The notes under the pieces: generated by a model | What the model was told of the DNA's origin: nothing | Seen by the model: only the letters and a program-made list of their open reading frames with translations | Database searches by the model: none | Shown here: positions 27,289-36,425 of the stretch, in pieces | Layout of the letters: each line of letters starts with the position of its first letter | Numbering within the stretch: the first letter of the stretch is position 1 | Program-made: the position numbers and the translations under genes | Assembly (NCBI RefSeq): GCF_003268475.1 | Contig: NZ_MCIF01000002.1 | Span: 1,904,259-1,968,258 of the forward strand | Reading direction: 5' to 3' | DNA: 64,000 nt | Origin: Thermogemmatispora tikiterensis | GTDB lineage: Bacteria > Chloroflexota > Ktedonobacteria > Ktedonobacterales > Ktedonobacteraceae

Positions 27289-27321
27289 AAACTGCCCCTT
27301 CTTCTCCTTCTCCTATCCTGG

Positions 27322-28593
27322 CTAATGCTCACCTTCTCTTTCCGTCAGAGGGGAGTCCACCGTCAAGGCCAAGCCATCTGTTTGCATCTGCGTCTGACCT
27401 CGACTGTAGAGGGTCGCGTTCAGACACTGCTCTACAAGCTCATAAACCGTGCTCAGGGGTAGTCCGCGTTCTTGAGCCAGACGACGACAGCTCTCGTACT
27501 CTGGCGCGGCACTCACCACGCGCTCACCCAGACGTTTGACCTTGATCGTCACCGGTCCTAGCGGGGTGAGCAGCTCTTCCTGCTGGCGCTGAGCCTTGAG
27601 ACGCTGCATCTGCTGCAAGCGCACGCCGAGTGTTCCCGAGGAGCGCAGGATCAGCCTCGCCAGCTCCTCGCTCTGCTCCGGACGCGCCAGGACGCTCAGT
27701 AGGGTAGCGGGACGATTCTTCTTCATCTGCAGAGGCGAGAAAGTCACATCAAGCGCCCCCGCAGCTAGCAGCTCGTCCATCAAGGCCCCTAACAGCTCGG
27801 GCGTCGTATTATCCAGGTTGCTCTCGATAAGGGTCACCCAATCACGATCTAATTCTTCTCCCACAGTACCGTCTACGCGCTCAGCCATGCCGAGACAAAG
27901 GCGTAGACAATTCGGCCAGGGGAGCTGACGATGGCCAAAGCCATAGCCCACCCGTTCGATACGGATGGCGGGCAGCTCAAAGCGCGCGAGCGTAGCGAGG
28001 ATCGCCGCCCCGGTTGGGGTGACTAGCTCTCCCTCTGCCGGGCAGGGACGCCACGGGGCCGCCACGCGACGCAGAATCTCTAAGGTGGCCGGAGCTGGAA
28101 CAGGCAACAGCCCATGCGCCGTCTTAACCATGCCACTGGTGAGCGGTAGAGGCGAAGCATAGAGCTGCTTGATGCCGAGCGCTTCAACGGCGATCGCCGC
28201 TCCAACAATGTCGATAATAGCATCAACAGCACCCACTTCGTGAAAATGCACTTCTTCAGGCGCTACGCCGTGTACGCTTGCCTCTGCTTCCGCCAGCGTG
28301 CGAAAGATTGCCAGGGCCCGCTCACGAACCCGACCGGGCAAGGGAGCATCCTCCACAAGCTGACGGATCTCAGACCAATGCCGCTCTGGCTGATGAGGGT
28401 TCTCTAAGATCACTTCGAAGCGTTGACCGTTGATTCCCCCCTGCTCTACTGGCTCCCGGCGTAGCCGGTAGCCTTCCACCGGCAGCAGCGCCAACATCTC
28501 CTGCAGGTCACTCCACGAGAGCCCCGCATCAAGCATCGCCCCCAAGAACATGTTGCCACTTATCCCCGAATAGCAATCCAGATAGCCTATCAT
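27322..28593 (-). CDS. larC: Nickel pincer cofactor biosynthesis protein LarC
   Basis: 423-residue LarC/DUF111 protein. In lactate racemase maturation LarC inserts nickel into the pyridinium dithiocarboxylic acid mononucleotide using CTP. Signatures: YLDCYSGISGNMFLGAMLDAG at the N-terminus, VHFHEVGAVDAIIDIVG near residue 120, and IESNLDNTTPELLG near 265, which begins the C-terminal half. In Lactobacillus the two halves are joined by programmed frameshifting; here they are one continuous frame. There is no larA, larB or larE within the window, so its partner enzyme is encoded elsewhere or its role differs. It leads a unit with the DUF1992 gene. Confidence 0.9.
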   Translation of the reverse strand: MIGYLDCYSGISGNMFLGAMLDAGLSWSDLQEMLALLPVEGYRLRREPVEQGGINGQRFEVILENPHQPERHWSEIRQLVEDAPLPGRVRERALAIFRTLAEAEASVHGVAPEEVHFHEVGAVDAIIDIVGAAIAVEALGIKQLYASPLPLTSGMVKTAHGLLPVPAPATLEILRRVAAPWRPCPAEGELVTPTGAAILATLARFELPAIRIERVGYGFGHRQLPWPNCLRLCLGMAERVDGTVGEELDRDWVTLIESNLDNTTPELLGALMDELLAAGALDVTFSPLQMKKNRPATLLSVLARPEQSEELARLILRSSGTLGVRLQQMQRLKAQRQQEELLTPLGPVTIKVKRLGERVVSAAPEYESCRRLAQERGLPLSTVYELVEQCLNATLYSRGQTQMQTDGLALTVDSPLTEREGEH

Positions 28594-28706
28594 TTACCCT
28601 CCTTGTTGTTGCAAACGGCCTCGCCAGTGACAGTGCACAGCCTGGCCTGGCTCGCGACCAGCACCCGCTTCCCTCAGCCTGAGATGAGGCAGATAGCAAG
28701 GCTTTT

Positions 28707-28736
28707 TTCGACTTTGGCCAGACCCAAGGGTATAAT
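28707..28736 (+). promoter_or_regulatory. Promoter of the 28.8 kb histidine kinase
   Basis: TTCGAC (28707-28712), 18-base spacer, TATAAT (28731-28736), about 85 bases before the GTG start. -10 is perfect, -35 matches four of six positions. Confidence 0.6.
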
Positions 28737-28820
28737 TAAGAGATTGGCAAGAGACCATCTTCGTTTTCCTAGAACAAGACAGGTAACTCGTTCTGAGCTT
28801 TCTGCGAAGGGGTCTTAAAG

Positions 28821-29810
28821 GTGAAGAATTACATGACGATGCTTCGCACTTGCCTGCGCCTCCTGTGCGGGGTCCTGGTAACCATTGGGTTGCTCAACCT
28901 CGCCAGCTTGATAATGCTACCACGCCTTTTGGGTTCGGCCAACGCTGTGATCTACAGCAGTCTTGTCCTGGTAACCGCTCAGATCTTCATTGTCGGCTGC
29001 GCATTCCTCAAGATCACCAGCGAGGTACGCCAGATCGACCAGGAAGGTCGGCAACTCCGCCAGCAAAACGAGCAGCTTATCGAGGATCAAAAGAACCGCG
29101 AACAACTACTGCTCATCCTCAATCACGAGGTCAGAACGCCACTTGCTGCCATCAAGGGCTATGCCGAGCTGCTGCGTTGTTACCGCGAGCAAATTCCAGG
29201 AGAAGTTTGGGATCAATATCTTCAACAAATCAATCACGCCTGTGATGAAGCCACCTTTATCCTGGATTCAATTATTCTGCCTCAGCGAGCTGGCGAGCAG
29301 AACGGGGCCGAGCGTCTTGACCTCAAAGAAGCAGTCCTCTCTGTGCTGGCCTCCTTTGCTCCCCGTCTGCAATTCGAACAGCGGACGCTTGAGTTGCAGA
29401 TGAGCAACTGCGACGTAATAGCCCAGCCCCTGCAACTGCGTCAGGTGCTGCGCAATCTAGTTAATAATGCTCTTTCCTACTCCAATCCCGGTAGCCGCCT
29501 GCGGATTACTCTCACTACCGCCAGGCCAGCCAGCGCCCCGCTGCTCTCCGACGCAGAAGATCAGCAGGGGCGGCGCATCTACCTCGCTATCCAGGACGAG
29601 GGCATCGGTATCCCACCCGAGGAGCAGCAACGACTCTTTCAGCCGTTTCAGCGTCTGGAGAGCGCTCTGCATCTGGCTCCCCAGGGGAAGGGTCTTGGCC
29701 TCTATCTCAGCAAACGACTGCTTGAAGAGATGGGGGGAGAGATTTGGCTGGAAAGCACAGGCCAGCCCGGTAAAGGGACCTGCGTCTGGCTGAGCCTGCG
29801 TCAGATTTGA
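28821..29810 (+). CDS. Membrane sensor histidine kinase
   Basis: 329-residue kinase. Two N-terminal membrane helices (about 10-32 and 43-63) leave almost no extracellular loop, so sensing is probably within the membrane or cytoplasm. A short coiled linker leads to HisKA with H102 in LILNHEVRTPLAAIKGY. HATPase_c follows: NLVNNALSYSNPGS (N box), IQDEGIGIPPEEQQRLFQPF (G1/F box) and GKGLGLYLSKRL (G2). GTG at 28821 is used because AAGGGG sits ten bases upstream; ATG at 28833 is an alternative. No regulator is adjacent, so it is an orphan kinase by position. It converges with glgA. Confidence 0.9.
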   Translation: MKNYMTMLRTCLRLLCGVLVTIGLLNLASLIMLPRLLGSANAVIYSSLVLVTAQIFIVGCAFLKITSEVRQIDQEGRQLRQQNEQLIEDQKNREQLLLILNHEVRTPLAAIKGYAELLRCYREQIPGEVWDQYLQQINHACDEATFILDSIILPQRAGEQNGAERLDLKEAVLSVLASFAPRLQFEQRTLELQMSNCDVIAQPLQLRQVLRNLVNNALSYSNPGSRLRITLTTARPASAPLLSDAEDQQGRRIYLAIQDEGIGIPPEEQQRLFQPFQRLESALHLAPQGKGLGLYLSKRLLEEMGGEIWLESTGQPGKGTCVWLSLRQI

Positions 29811-30033
29811 GCCGCGCTGCACCATCGGGTGACCACTCACCTCGTCCTGCACTCGCCCGCAGTCCGGCCCATCTTTCAGAGGCCAGATCCTGAAGCCTTC
29901 GCTGCGCAACCATTTTCCTTCCCCGTCTGCCCATCCGGCCAACGCCTCGCCTATATCCCCCCGCGCTCCCCTCTCACCCTGGTCTCTCCCATCACTCACC
30001 GACTGTCGGAGCCCCACCTGCGCCAACGCCTCT

Positions 30034-31503
30034 CTACTTGCCCTGCTGATGAAAGGCGAGCGCATTGCGATAGACATCGACATAGCGCACAGCGGAAGCA
30101 TGCCAGGAGTAGTCAGCAGCCATTCCGCGACGCTGGAGATCGCGCCAGATGTCCGGGAAGCGATACAACTCCAGCGCTCGCACAATAGCGGCAAACAGCT
30201 CCCAGGGGTCATAACGCGTAAAAGTAAAGCCGTTTCCCTCGCCGCTGCGCGGGTCATACTCATGCACCGTATCGGCCAGGCCTCCCACACTATGCACAAT
30301 GGGCACGCTGCCATAGCGCATCGCGATCATCTGTCCCAGGCCACACGGTTCGAAACGCGAGGGCATCAGGAACATATCGCTGCCACTATAGATGCGATGA
30401 GCTAACTCCGTATTGAAGGTGAAGAAGCTGGCTACCTGCTCTGGATACTGCTGCTCTAGGCTTTGGAAGAGCTCCTGATAGTGCGGATCACCGATCCCCA
30501 GGACCACGAACTGCACCCCTTGAGCCAGCAGTGGATGGGCAATTTGAGCCAGGAGATCGAAGCCCTTCTGATCGGTCAGGCGCGAGATCATCGCCAGCAG
30601 GGGGACGTCGGGGCGTATGGGCAAGTGCGCCTGTTGCTGAAGCGCTCGCTTGTTCTCCGCCCGCCGCTCTAGTGTATTAGAATCGAAGGTGGCAGCAATG
30701 TAGCGATCATTGGCAGGATTCCACTCTTCATAGTCAATACCATTTAGGATGCCGAAGAGTCGATCCTTGCGCGAACGAAGTAAATGATCGAGCTTCTCGC
30801 CAAAGGCGGGCGTCAGAATCTCTTGAGCGTAACGCTCACTGACTGTGGTAATGGCATCGGCGAAGAGGATCCCGCGCCCCATGATATCGACCACGTTCGC
30901 CAGCTCCGCAATCTGCGGATAGAGAAAGCCATTGGCCGCCACCCCAGCCACTTCGAGGATGCGATAGCCAAAGATACCGTGATAAGCCAGATTATGGATA
31001 GTATAGACGGTGGCGGCCCCCCCATAAAAGGGGTCATGGCGATAGATAGTGTGCATCCAATTCGGCACAATGCCGGTGTGCCAGTCGTTGCAGTGAATAA
31101 TATCGGGTGACCAGTCGAGCGCGCGCATGGCTTCGAGGGCAGCGCGACAGAACAAAATGAAGCGCTCGCCATCGTCGGTGTAGCCATAGACATTCTCGCG
31201 TTCAAAAAAGCGGGGAGCATCGATCATGTAGACAGGAATATCGTTACCGATCGTGCCCCGGCGCACGCTCACCTTTGCCTGGAACTTATTCATATCCACC
31301 GTGATGCTATCGAGCGCCGGCGTGAGCTGAAAGCGCTCAGGATCAACCTGGCGATAGCGCGGCATGGCCAGGCGTACATCATGCCCCAGGGCCTGCAGGG
31401 CCTTGGGGAGGGCCCCTACAACATCCGCCAGGCCGCCGACCTTGACAAAGGGCACGATTTCCGCGGCGAGAATTAAAATCTTGAGCGGACTCTCACACTG
31501 CAT
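30034..31503 (-). CDS. glgA: Glycogen (starch) synthase, ADP-glucose type
   Basis: GT5 glycosyltransferase adding glucose from ADP-glucose to alpha-1,4-glucan. The N-terminal KVGGLADVVGALPKAL (about residues 20-36) carries the KxGGL sugar-nucleotide site. DWHTGIVP near 140 and the C-terminal LMPSRFEPCGLGQMIAMRYG near 390-410 (EPCG loop with the catalytic Glu) complete the GT-B signature. 489 residues is standard. ATG 31503 has AGGTAGG upstream and a TATAAT box at 31544-31549 (minus strand). No other glg genes are adjacent, so glycogen synthesis genes are dispersed. Confidence 0.95.
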   Translation of the reverse strand: MQCESPLKILILAAEIVPFVKVGGLADVVGALPKALQALGHDVRLAMPRYRQVDPERFQLTPALDSITVDMNKFQAKVSVRRGTIGNDIPVYMIDAPRFFERENVYGYTDDGERFILFCRAALEAMRALDWSPDIIHCNDWHTGIVPNWMHTIYRHDPFYGGAATVYTIHNLAYHGIFGYRILEVAGVAANGFLYPQIAELANVVDIMGRGILFADAITTVSERYAQEILTPAFGEKLDHLLRSRKDRLFGILNGIDYEEWNPANDRYIAATFDSNTLERRAENKRALQQQAHLPIRPDVPLLAMISRLTDQKGFDLLAQIAHPLLAQGVQFVVLGIGDPHYQELFQSLEQQYPEQVASFFTFNTELAHRIYSGSDMFLMPSRFEPCGLGQMIAMRYGSVPIVHSVGGLADTVHEYDPRSGEGNGFTFTRYDPWELFAAIVRALELYRFPDIWRDLQRRGMAADYSWHASAVRYVDVYRNALAFHQQGK

Positions 31504-31543
31504 ACTGCCTACCTGGTCTTCCCGTTTTCACAATCTGTCCCCC

Positions 31544-31549
31544 ATTATA
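31544..31549 (-). promoter_or_regulatory. Probable -10 box of glgA
   Basis: Perfect TATAAT on the minus strand, 40 bases before the start codon; the -35 region (CTCTTT, 31567-31572) is weak. Confidence 0.45.
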
Positions 31550-31700
31550 CATCATTCCGCGCCCAAAAAGAGAGCGCCGCAGGCCGTGGTCTGGTCCGTC
31601 TCCTCACTTTGCGGATACCAGCCAGCCTTGCGACGCTTCAGAGAGCGCTGAGCCGCTCTTTTCCTGCCCCAGCAGCTTTTCGCTGCCTTTCTTGATCAGA

Positions 31701-33206
31701 CTACACCTTATAGCGATTACGCACCAGGAAGTAGAACTGAAGAGCAGCGAGCAAGCCCATCAGGATGAAGACAATGATAGCATCAGGCGCGCCCTTGCCG
31801 GGAATCAGTAGGCCCGGCGTAAAGGTAATATTCGGCTCTGTTTCACGGAAGCCCGGGATGGAGAAGAAGGCAAAGGCGGCAATATAGACGAAGAGACAGG
31901 TCCCCACCACGAGCCACTGACCGAGACAGCCGAGATTGCGCTCGCCCACCACGGCGAACTCGCGCCGCGCCACACTCGTCCAGATCGTGACCATGACCAG
32001 CGTGCCGCCACAGAGGAGCAGCGCGATCAGCGCCTCTTCAGGATGCAAGTGGGTCACCAGGGTCGCCAACCCCAGAACCGCCGCTACCCAGAAGCTTCCA
32101 ATGATTACCATGTTACGGTTGGTGCGCCAGACGCGGATAGCTGCCATCAGCAGGACAAAGAAGTTCATCGTCAAGAAGGCATCGACAATGTAACCAGCCT
32201 GCTGGGAGAAGGTGCAGGAACCGGGCACCACCGACTTACGGGCACATACCGTCAGCCAGTCTCCGAGGCCCGCCAACGACCAGCTGTGAATCCAGTCGAG
32301 CAAAGGATAGAGGAAGAACCAGAGCAGCAGGAAGGCCAGGCCGAAGGGCAGGAGATTGACCCCCACTGCATAAAAAGGCGCCATCACACGCTTGCGCACT
32401 GGGCGCATCAGGTAATGGAGGCGCAGGGCAAAAGCTCCCAAAGTTGCAGCCACAGCAATGGCCAGCAGCGTGCCCTCGATGGCGTTCACCACGAAAAGGC
32501 CGGTGATCATCCCACAGCCCTTTGCCAGGTCGATCGCCGTGGGGCAGGCCGGGTTGATGCGGGCCGCCAGGGCATTGGGATCAACCAGCATCGAGAAGAG
32601 CATGTAGGCAAAGAGGACCACGCTACCTAGCACCGTGAGGCCACGAATCGTCGGTGTGGTCCCCGGATCACTGCGATCCGGATCGCTCTGCTCCTTGAGC
32701 GCCAGACTACCGTAGAACATGGCAGCAGCTCCGGCGATGAGGAGCACAACGGCGATCAGCACAAAATCAACAGCCCCCGGCTCCAACCAGAGCACATTTC
32801 CATCGAGGAGCGGGTTCCAGAAGAAGTTCGCTGATGGAAAGTACTGGCTGTTAGTCGTGACCCCCCCCGCCGTCACCGGGGTAAGCACCGCCCAGAGGAG
32901 CAGCGCCAGCCCCCCTACGAAGAGCACCAGACCCAGGCCGATGAAGAGCATGGGCGGCAGCACCGGCTTGGGGTCAAAGAGCAGGACTATAACCTCAACG
33001 ATGAAGAAGCCGAGCAGGCAGACCAGACCGAGGGCAAGCGAGCCTTGCTCCATGCCCTGCAGGGTGGAAGCCGTCAGCTCATCGAAAATATAGCCCGGAA
33101 GCTGCCCGATCAGCAAGGCCGTAATGAAGAAGAAGCCGACACCAAAGATCAGGGCACGTGCCCACGACATGCGCTCAGGCAGCTCCCGTGGTTGAACTCT
33201 CTGCAT
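31701..33206 (-). CDS. Twelve-helix membrane protein of unknown function in the b6-type cytochrome cluster
   Basis: About 501 residues with roughly 12 hydrophobic helices and short loops; not recognised as any known transporter or oxidase family. No His pair pattern typical of haem-binding helices or CuB-type HPE motif stands out, although VTHLHPEEAL near residue 400 puts two His close together in a loop at a helix end. The second loop is Asn/Tyr-rich (TTNSQYFPSANFFWNP). ATG 33206 is chosen because AAAGGG precedes it; the frame extends to 33353, but the extra segment is Arg/Cys-rich and unlike a protein. It is last in the run of respiratory genes, 466 bases after the cytochrome c-cupredoxin gene, which suggests but does not prove a link to the complex. 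Confidence 0.75.
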   Translation of the reverse strand: MQRVQPRELPERMSWARALIFGVGFFFITALLIGQLPGYIFDELTASTLQGMEQGSLALGLVCLLGFFIVEVIVLLFDPKPVLPPMLFIGLGLVLFVGGLALLLWAVLTPVTAGGVTTNSQYFPSANFFWNPLLDGNVLWLEPGAVDFVLIAVVLLIAGAAAMFYGSLALKEQSDPDRSDPGTTPTIRGLTVLGSVVLFAYMLFSMLVDPNALAARINPACPTAIDLAKGCGMITGLFVVNAIEGTLLAIAVAATLGAFALRLHYLMRPVRKRVMAPFYAVGVNLLPFGLAFLLLWFFLYPLLDWIHSWSLAGLGDWLTVCARKSVVPGSCTFSQQAGYIVDAFLTMNFFVLLMAAIRVWRTNRNMVIIGSFWVAAVLGLATLVTHLHPEEALIALLLCGGTLVMVTIWTSVARREFAVVGERNLGCLGQWLVVGTCLFVYIAAFAFFSIPGFRETEPNITFTPGLLIPGKGAPDAIIVFILMGLLAALQFYFLVRNRYKV

Positions 33207-33672
33207 AGTTGCCAGCCCTTTCAACGACATGTACCACAAACAGTTGCGGCGACATGCTTGATATGGGGCACGAAGCCCCGCTCTGATCACCGCGTCTTTC
33301 GCCGTAGCAGTAAACCTTGCCCGGCCTCTCACCAGTCTACGACAGGTCGGCACCTCCAGGCATGGTCTTGTAGATCCACATGCCAGGAGAACGCCCCGAG
33401 AGCAGCTAACTCTTTGTCTGCCTGCCCTCCCGGCTGGTGATCTCCTGGCCAGTCAGTCAGTTTCTTGCGCGGCGAAAGACGCTTTGACGCTTATCTGCAC
33501 TGAGGCAGGGCGTCCACACAGACTCCAGTATCCATATGGTTGCCAGTACCCTGCCCGGGCTCTCTCCTCTTCCCTGCCCAGCTCGACGGAGCAGCGCGAG
33601 AAGAGTCAGCAGGCATGGCACGCAGCCGGCAGCCAAACCAAGCAGGTCGCGCTTTTAGCAAGCGGCCTCTGA
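33207..33672. other. Spacer inside the respiratory cluster
   Basis: 466 bases between the 12-helix protein gene and the cytochrome c-cupredoxin gene. No gene, tRNA or clear promoter consensus seen; long for an operon, so the last gene may have its own promoter. Confidence 0.5.
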
Positions 33673-34653
33673 TCAGGGCACGATCAGCAGAACCGCTACC
33701 ATGCTTGGATGATACTGGCAATAGTAGTAGACCTTATGGTCCTTATTCAAATTATAGGCCGCCATTGTCACGGTGTAGGTGAAGGTACCATTGGTCAAGA
33801 TCGGCTTTGACAGGCCGGAGTCGAAGATATTTGAGGCGATCTTCTTATTGTTCAGATCCTCGGTCTGGAGAGCCGTGACCGTATGAGCCTGAGTATCCTT
33901 ATTCACCCAGGTAATGGTGGTCCCCACCTTCACCTTCACATAGATCGGGTCATAGCAGGCCGGCGAGCAGCTTGCCCCACTGGGGGCGGTCACGATATCG
34001 ATCGTGACATTCTTCTTGGAAGTCAGATCGACCGGATTGCCGAACTGACCGCTACTCTCCTGAGCGACCGCTGTCTGATAGGCCGTAGGGTTATTCTTCT
34101 GGATCAGCGCCGGCACCTGGTCGAAGCCATTGCCTGCTGGCAGACCATTGGCCTTCAGATAATCTGGATCGGATGAGCGAATCAGCTCAAAGAGATACTG
34201 GATATCGATGTTGGTCAGCGGGCCGCCATAATCCTCGCTCCAGGCCGGCATGATCGCCACGTTGAGCTGATTAGTACTTGTATTATAGATACCTGCGCTG
34301 ATAATGCGCAGCAGGTCATTATCGCTCAACTTATTGACCTGGGGATTATTGTTCAGGCTGGGGCCGACACGGCCCTGGCCTTTGGTGCCATGACATTGGA
34401 AGCAGTACTGAGCATATAGCTCAGCTCCGCGCTCCAGAGCGGTTTGATGCTGCTGGACCTTAGCCATCGCCTCGCCATTGCTCTCCATGATCCAAAAGAC
34501 AGGGATCATCAGCGTGATCAGGGAGAGCATGATCAGCGCCCCATAGCCGCTCTTCTCAACCGCATTGGTGCGTGAGTAAAAGAGATAGAGCAGGCCGCCA
34601 ACGGTCACCAGCAGCACGACAATGCCTATAGCTGCCTGGACAGGATTGATCAT
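33673..34653 (-). CDS. Membrane cytochrome c fused to a cupredoxin (type 1 copper) domain
   Basis: 326-residue exported electron carrier. Two N-terminal helices (about 7-25 and 37-56) anchor it. A class I cytochrome c domain follows: haem-binding C84-F-Q-C87-H88 and axial M135 (IMPAW). The C-terminal domain (about 212-326) is a plastocyanin-like cupredoxin with H257 (AHTVTA), C312, H315 and M318 (YYCQYHPSM), a complete type 1 copper ligand set. It directly follows the Rieske gene, so it probably carries electrons from the quinol-oxidising complex, through haem then copper, toward an oxidase. ATG 34653 has GAAAGG upstream; the longer frame to 34818 is rejected. The haem-copper fusion in one anchored chain is unusual. 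Confidence 0.9.
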   Translation of the reverse strand: MINPVQAAIGIVVLLVTVGGLLYLFYSRTNAVEKSGYGALIMLSLITLMIPVFWIMESNGEAMAKVQQHQTALERGAELYAQYCFQCHGTKGQGRVGPSLNNNPQVNKLSDNDLLRIISAGIYNTSTNQLNVAIMPAWSEDYGGPLTNIDIQYLFELIRSSDPDYLKANGLPAGNGFDQVPALIQKNNPTAYQTAVAQESSGQFGNPVDLTSKKNVTIDIVTAPSGASCSPACYDPIYVKVKVGTTITWVNKDTQAHTVTALQTEDLNNKKIASNIFDSGLSKPILTNGTFTYTVTMAAYNLNKDHKVYYYCQYHPSMVAVLLIVP

Positions 34654-34890
34654 ACGCGCTACCTTTCCAAGATTTTCCCTAGTGTTCCTTCTCTTACCTC
34701 CAGCCAGGAACCTGCACGGGAAGCAGATGGCCTGCGAACATGGGCAGAAACCAGCGGAGAGCGGGGCCGGACAGGCATCGTGCCGGAAAGAGCGGGACTG
34801 GAGCTGCTGCCAGAGCATCTCTGGTGGCCTGCTCTCTCTGGACGCTGCCCCTGTCTACCCGTCCAGGAGCCGGAGAAGAGAAGGCGAGCA

Positions 34891-35595
34891 TCAGGCGCAG
34901 GCAATCGTCGGCTCGGGGATCAGGCGGGTGGACGCATCGGGGTGCTGAACCTTATTGTTCAGCTGAGACGTGTCCACGATCACGCTCTCACCCTGGAAGA
35001 GAATGCGGAAGCGATCCAGGCTGCGGGGTGCCGGGCCATCGAGGAACTCGCCATCAACATTATAATGGGAGCCGTGGCACGGGCACTTAAAGCTCACACA
35101 GTCATCACGGAATGGCACCGTGCAGCCCAGATGGACGCAACGCTGATAGAGCGCTACCCAGTACGAGCCATCGCTATCCTTAACAATCCACTCCGAATCC
35201 AGCTGATCGCTTAGCGCCTGGCCAGAGAGCAACAAAGGCGTATCCTTGGCGAGATGGACCACATAGGTCTTGGCCTCCTGGCGATAAAAGACAGCGGCCT
35301 GATCCAGCTTCGCCTCGGACGGCTTGGCGGCAGGAAAATCGCTCTTATTGCCCACATTGAGGGCCGAGCCGAACTGGCCAGCCAGATTCGGATAGAGCAT
35401 ATTCAGCGCCCCGGCCACCGCAGTAGTCGCCGAGAGGCCCCAGACAGCCAGCGTGGCGCGGCGCAGAAAGCGCCGGCGCGAGAGGCGTTGCCGGGCAATC
35501 TCGGCAGCCTCTGCGCCGCCGCCGTGGAGCACCTCGTACTGCTGCGGTGTCAAGGGTGGCCTATCTACATCCCGCGGCGGGAAATCCATACTCAT
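34891..35595 (-). CDS. Rieske iron-sulfur protein of a b6/bc complex
   Basis: 234-residue Rieske subunit. A twin-arginine-type segment SRRRFLRRA (39-47) precedes the membrane anchor (about 48-65). The 2Fe-2S domain has C153-V-H155-L-G-C158 and C171-P-C173-H174: C153, H155, C171 and H174 bind the cluster, C158 and C173 form the usual disulfide. GPAPRSLDRF is the conserved proline loop. An extra Cys at 166 is not part of the motif. It accepts electrons from quinol at the Qo site and passes them to the cytochrome c-cupredoxin encoded next. It lies 39 bases after the subunit IV gene. Confidence 0.95.
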   Translation of the reverse strand: MSMDFPPRDVDRPPLTPQQYEVLHGGGAEAAEIARQRLSRRRFLRRATLAVWGLSATTAVAGALNMLYPNLAGQFGSALNVGNKSDFPAAKPSEAKLDQAAVFYRQEAKTYVVHLAKDTPLLLSGQALSDQLDSEWIVKDSDGSYWVALYQRCVHLGCTVPFRDDCVSFKCPCHGSHYNVDGEFLDGPAPRSLDRFRILFQGESVIVDTSQLNNKVQHPDASTRLIPEPTIACA

Positions 35596-35634
35596 AAAGA
35601 ACAGATCCTTTCCTTCCGTTTTCCCAGAGTTCCC

Positions 35635-36174
35635 TTACAGGTCGAAGAAAAGACCCTGCCAGGGCCAGTACCACACCCAGCCGGGGCCACGGAAGAAACT
35701 CCCGGCCAGAGTCACACAGGCCCAGAAGACCACAAACATTGTGAAGGTCACAATGGCGATCTTACGGTCTGCGTAAGCACGGCTGGGATTGCGATCCACG
35801 TAGGGCAGGCAGGCCAGGCCGACCAGCACCAGCCCCGGGATGAGCACACCGGCAGTCGTTGGTGGAAAGTAGTGCAGCAGCTCCTGCAAGCCCAGGAAGT
35901 ACCAGGGAGCCTTGGCCGGGTTCGGCGTAACGTTGGGGTTCGCCGGCTCCCGCAGCGGCGCGTCGATTGCCACCGAGAGCAGGGTTAGCATGACCATCAC
36001 GATGGTGGAGGCAAAGAACTCTCGCACCAGCAAATGAGGCCAGACAAAGACCGAGTCCTCCAGCGGTTTCTCAACGCGCGTGATGGCCTCCTGCCTTACT
36101 ACCGCCAGCGTACGATAGCGTCGCTGGGTCGCCGCTGCTTGCGTCTGTACCTTTGGCTCCTGTTCGATTGCCAT
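35635..36174 (-). CDS. Cytochrome b C-terminal subunit (subunit IV-like)
   Basis: 179-residue membrane protein equivalent to PetD or the C-terminal third of cytochrome b. Three helices (about 50-70, 102-122 and 138-160). The quinol-site loop reads KAPWYFLGLQELL, where chloroplast and mitochondrial proteins have PEWYF; the A-P-W-Y variant lacks the Glu at that exact place but is seen in several non-phototrophic b/c1 complexes as far as I recall. The N-terminal 40 residues are soluble and Gln/Ala-rich. It follows the cytochrome b gene by 251 bases on the same strand. Split b and IV genes place the complex with the b6f/b6c group. Confidence 0.9.
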   Translation of the reverse strand: MAIEQEPKVQTQAAATQRRYRTLAVVRQEAITRVEKPLEDSVFVWPHLLVREFFASTIVMVMLTLLSVAIDAPLREPANPNVTPNPAKAPWYFLGLQELLHYFPPTTAGVLIPGLVLVGLACLPYVDRNPSRAYADRKIAIVTFTMFVVFWACVTLAGSFFRGPGWVWYWPWQGLFFDL

Positions 36175-36425
36175 TGGTCTATCCTCTCATCTTCGTTCTA
36201 ATCCCTGAGCCAGCTTCTCCTGACCAGGCCAGACCAGCCTGGCCGGCCTGGTGAGCAGCCAGAGACAGCAACGGCTTCTTTTTCTCATCCCCGCTTCCCA
36301 TTCCTGAGCGAGTGGGCTATCCTGCAAGGAAGAGCCTCGCCTGCGAAGGAGAGCTTCTCCAGTGCCCTCCCGGTTCCTCCCGCTCAGGCCACTCCCTCGC
36401 CCGGTTAGCGGCTATAAAGGGCGAA

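Noticed and set aside
29457-30314. Long minus-strand frame of 285 codons
   Set aside because: It overlaps the well-supported kinase and glgA ends and its product is Arg/Ser/Ala-rich without family features; a shadow frame of GC-rich genes.
32861-32868. C8 run as a third frameshift
   Set aside because: The membrane protein reads through in frame on both sides, so this run is not disruptive.
35254-35988. Plus-strand frame of 244 codons
   Set aside because: Lies antisense to the Rieske and subunit IV genes, whose motifs are clear; composition is His/Gly/Gln-rich and unlike a folded protein.
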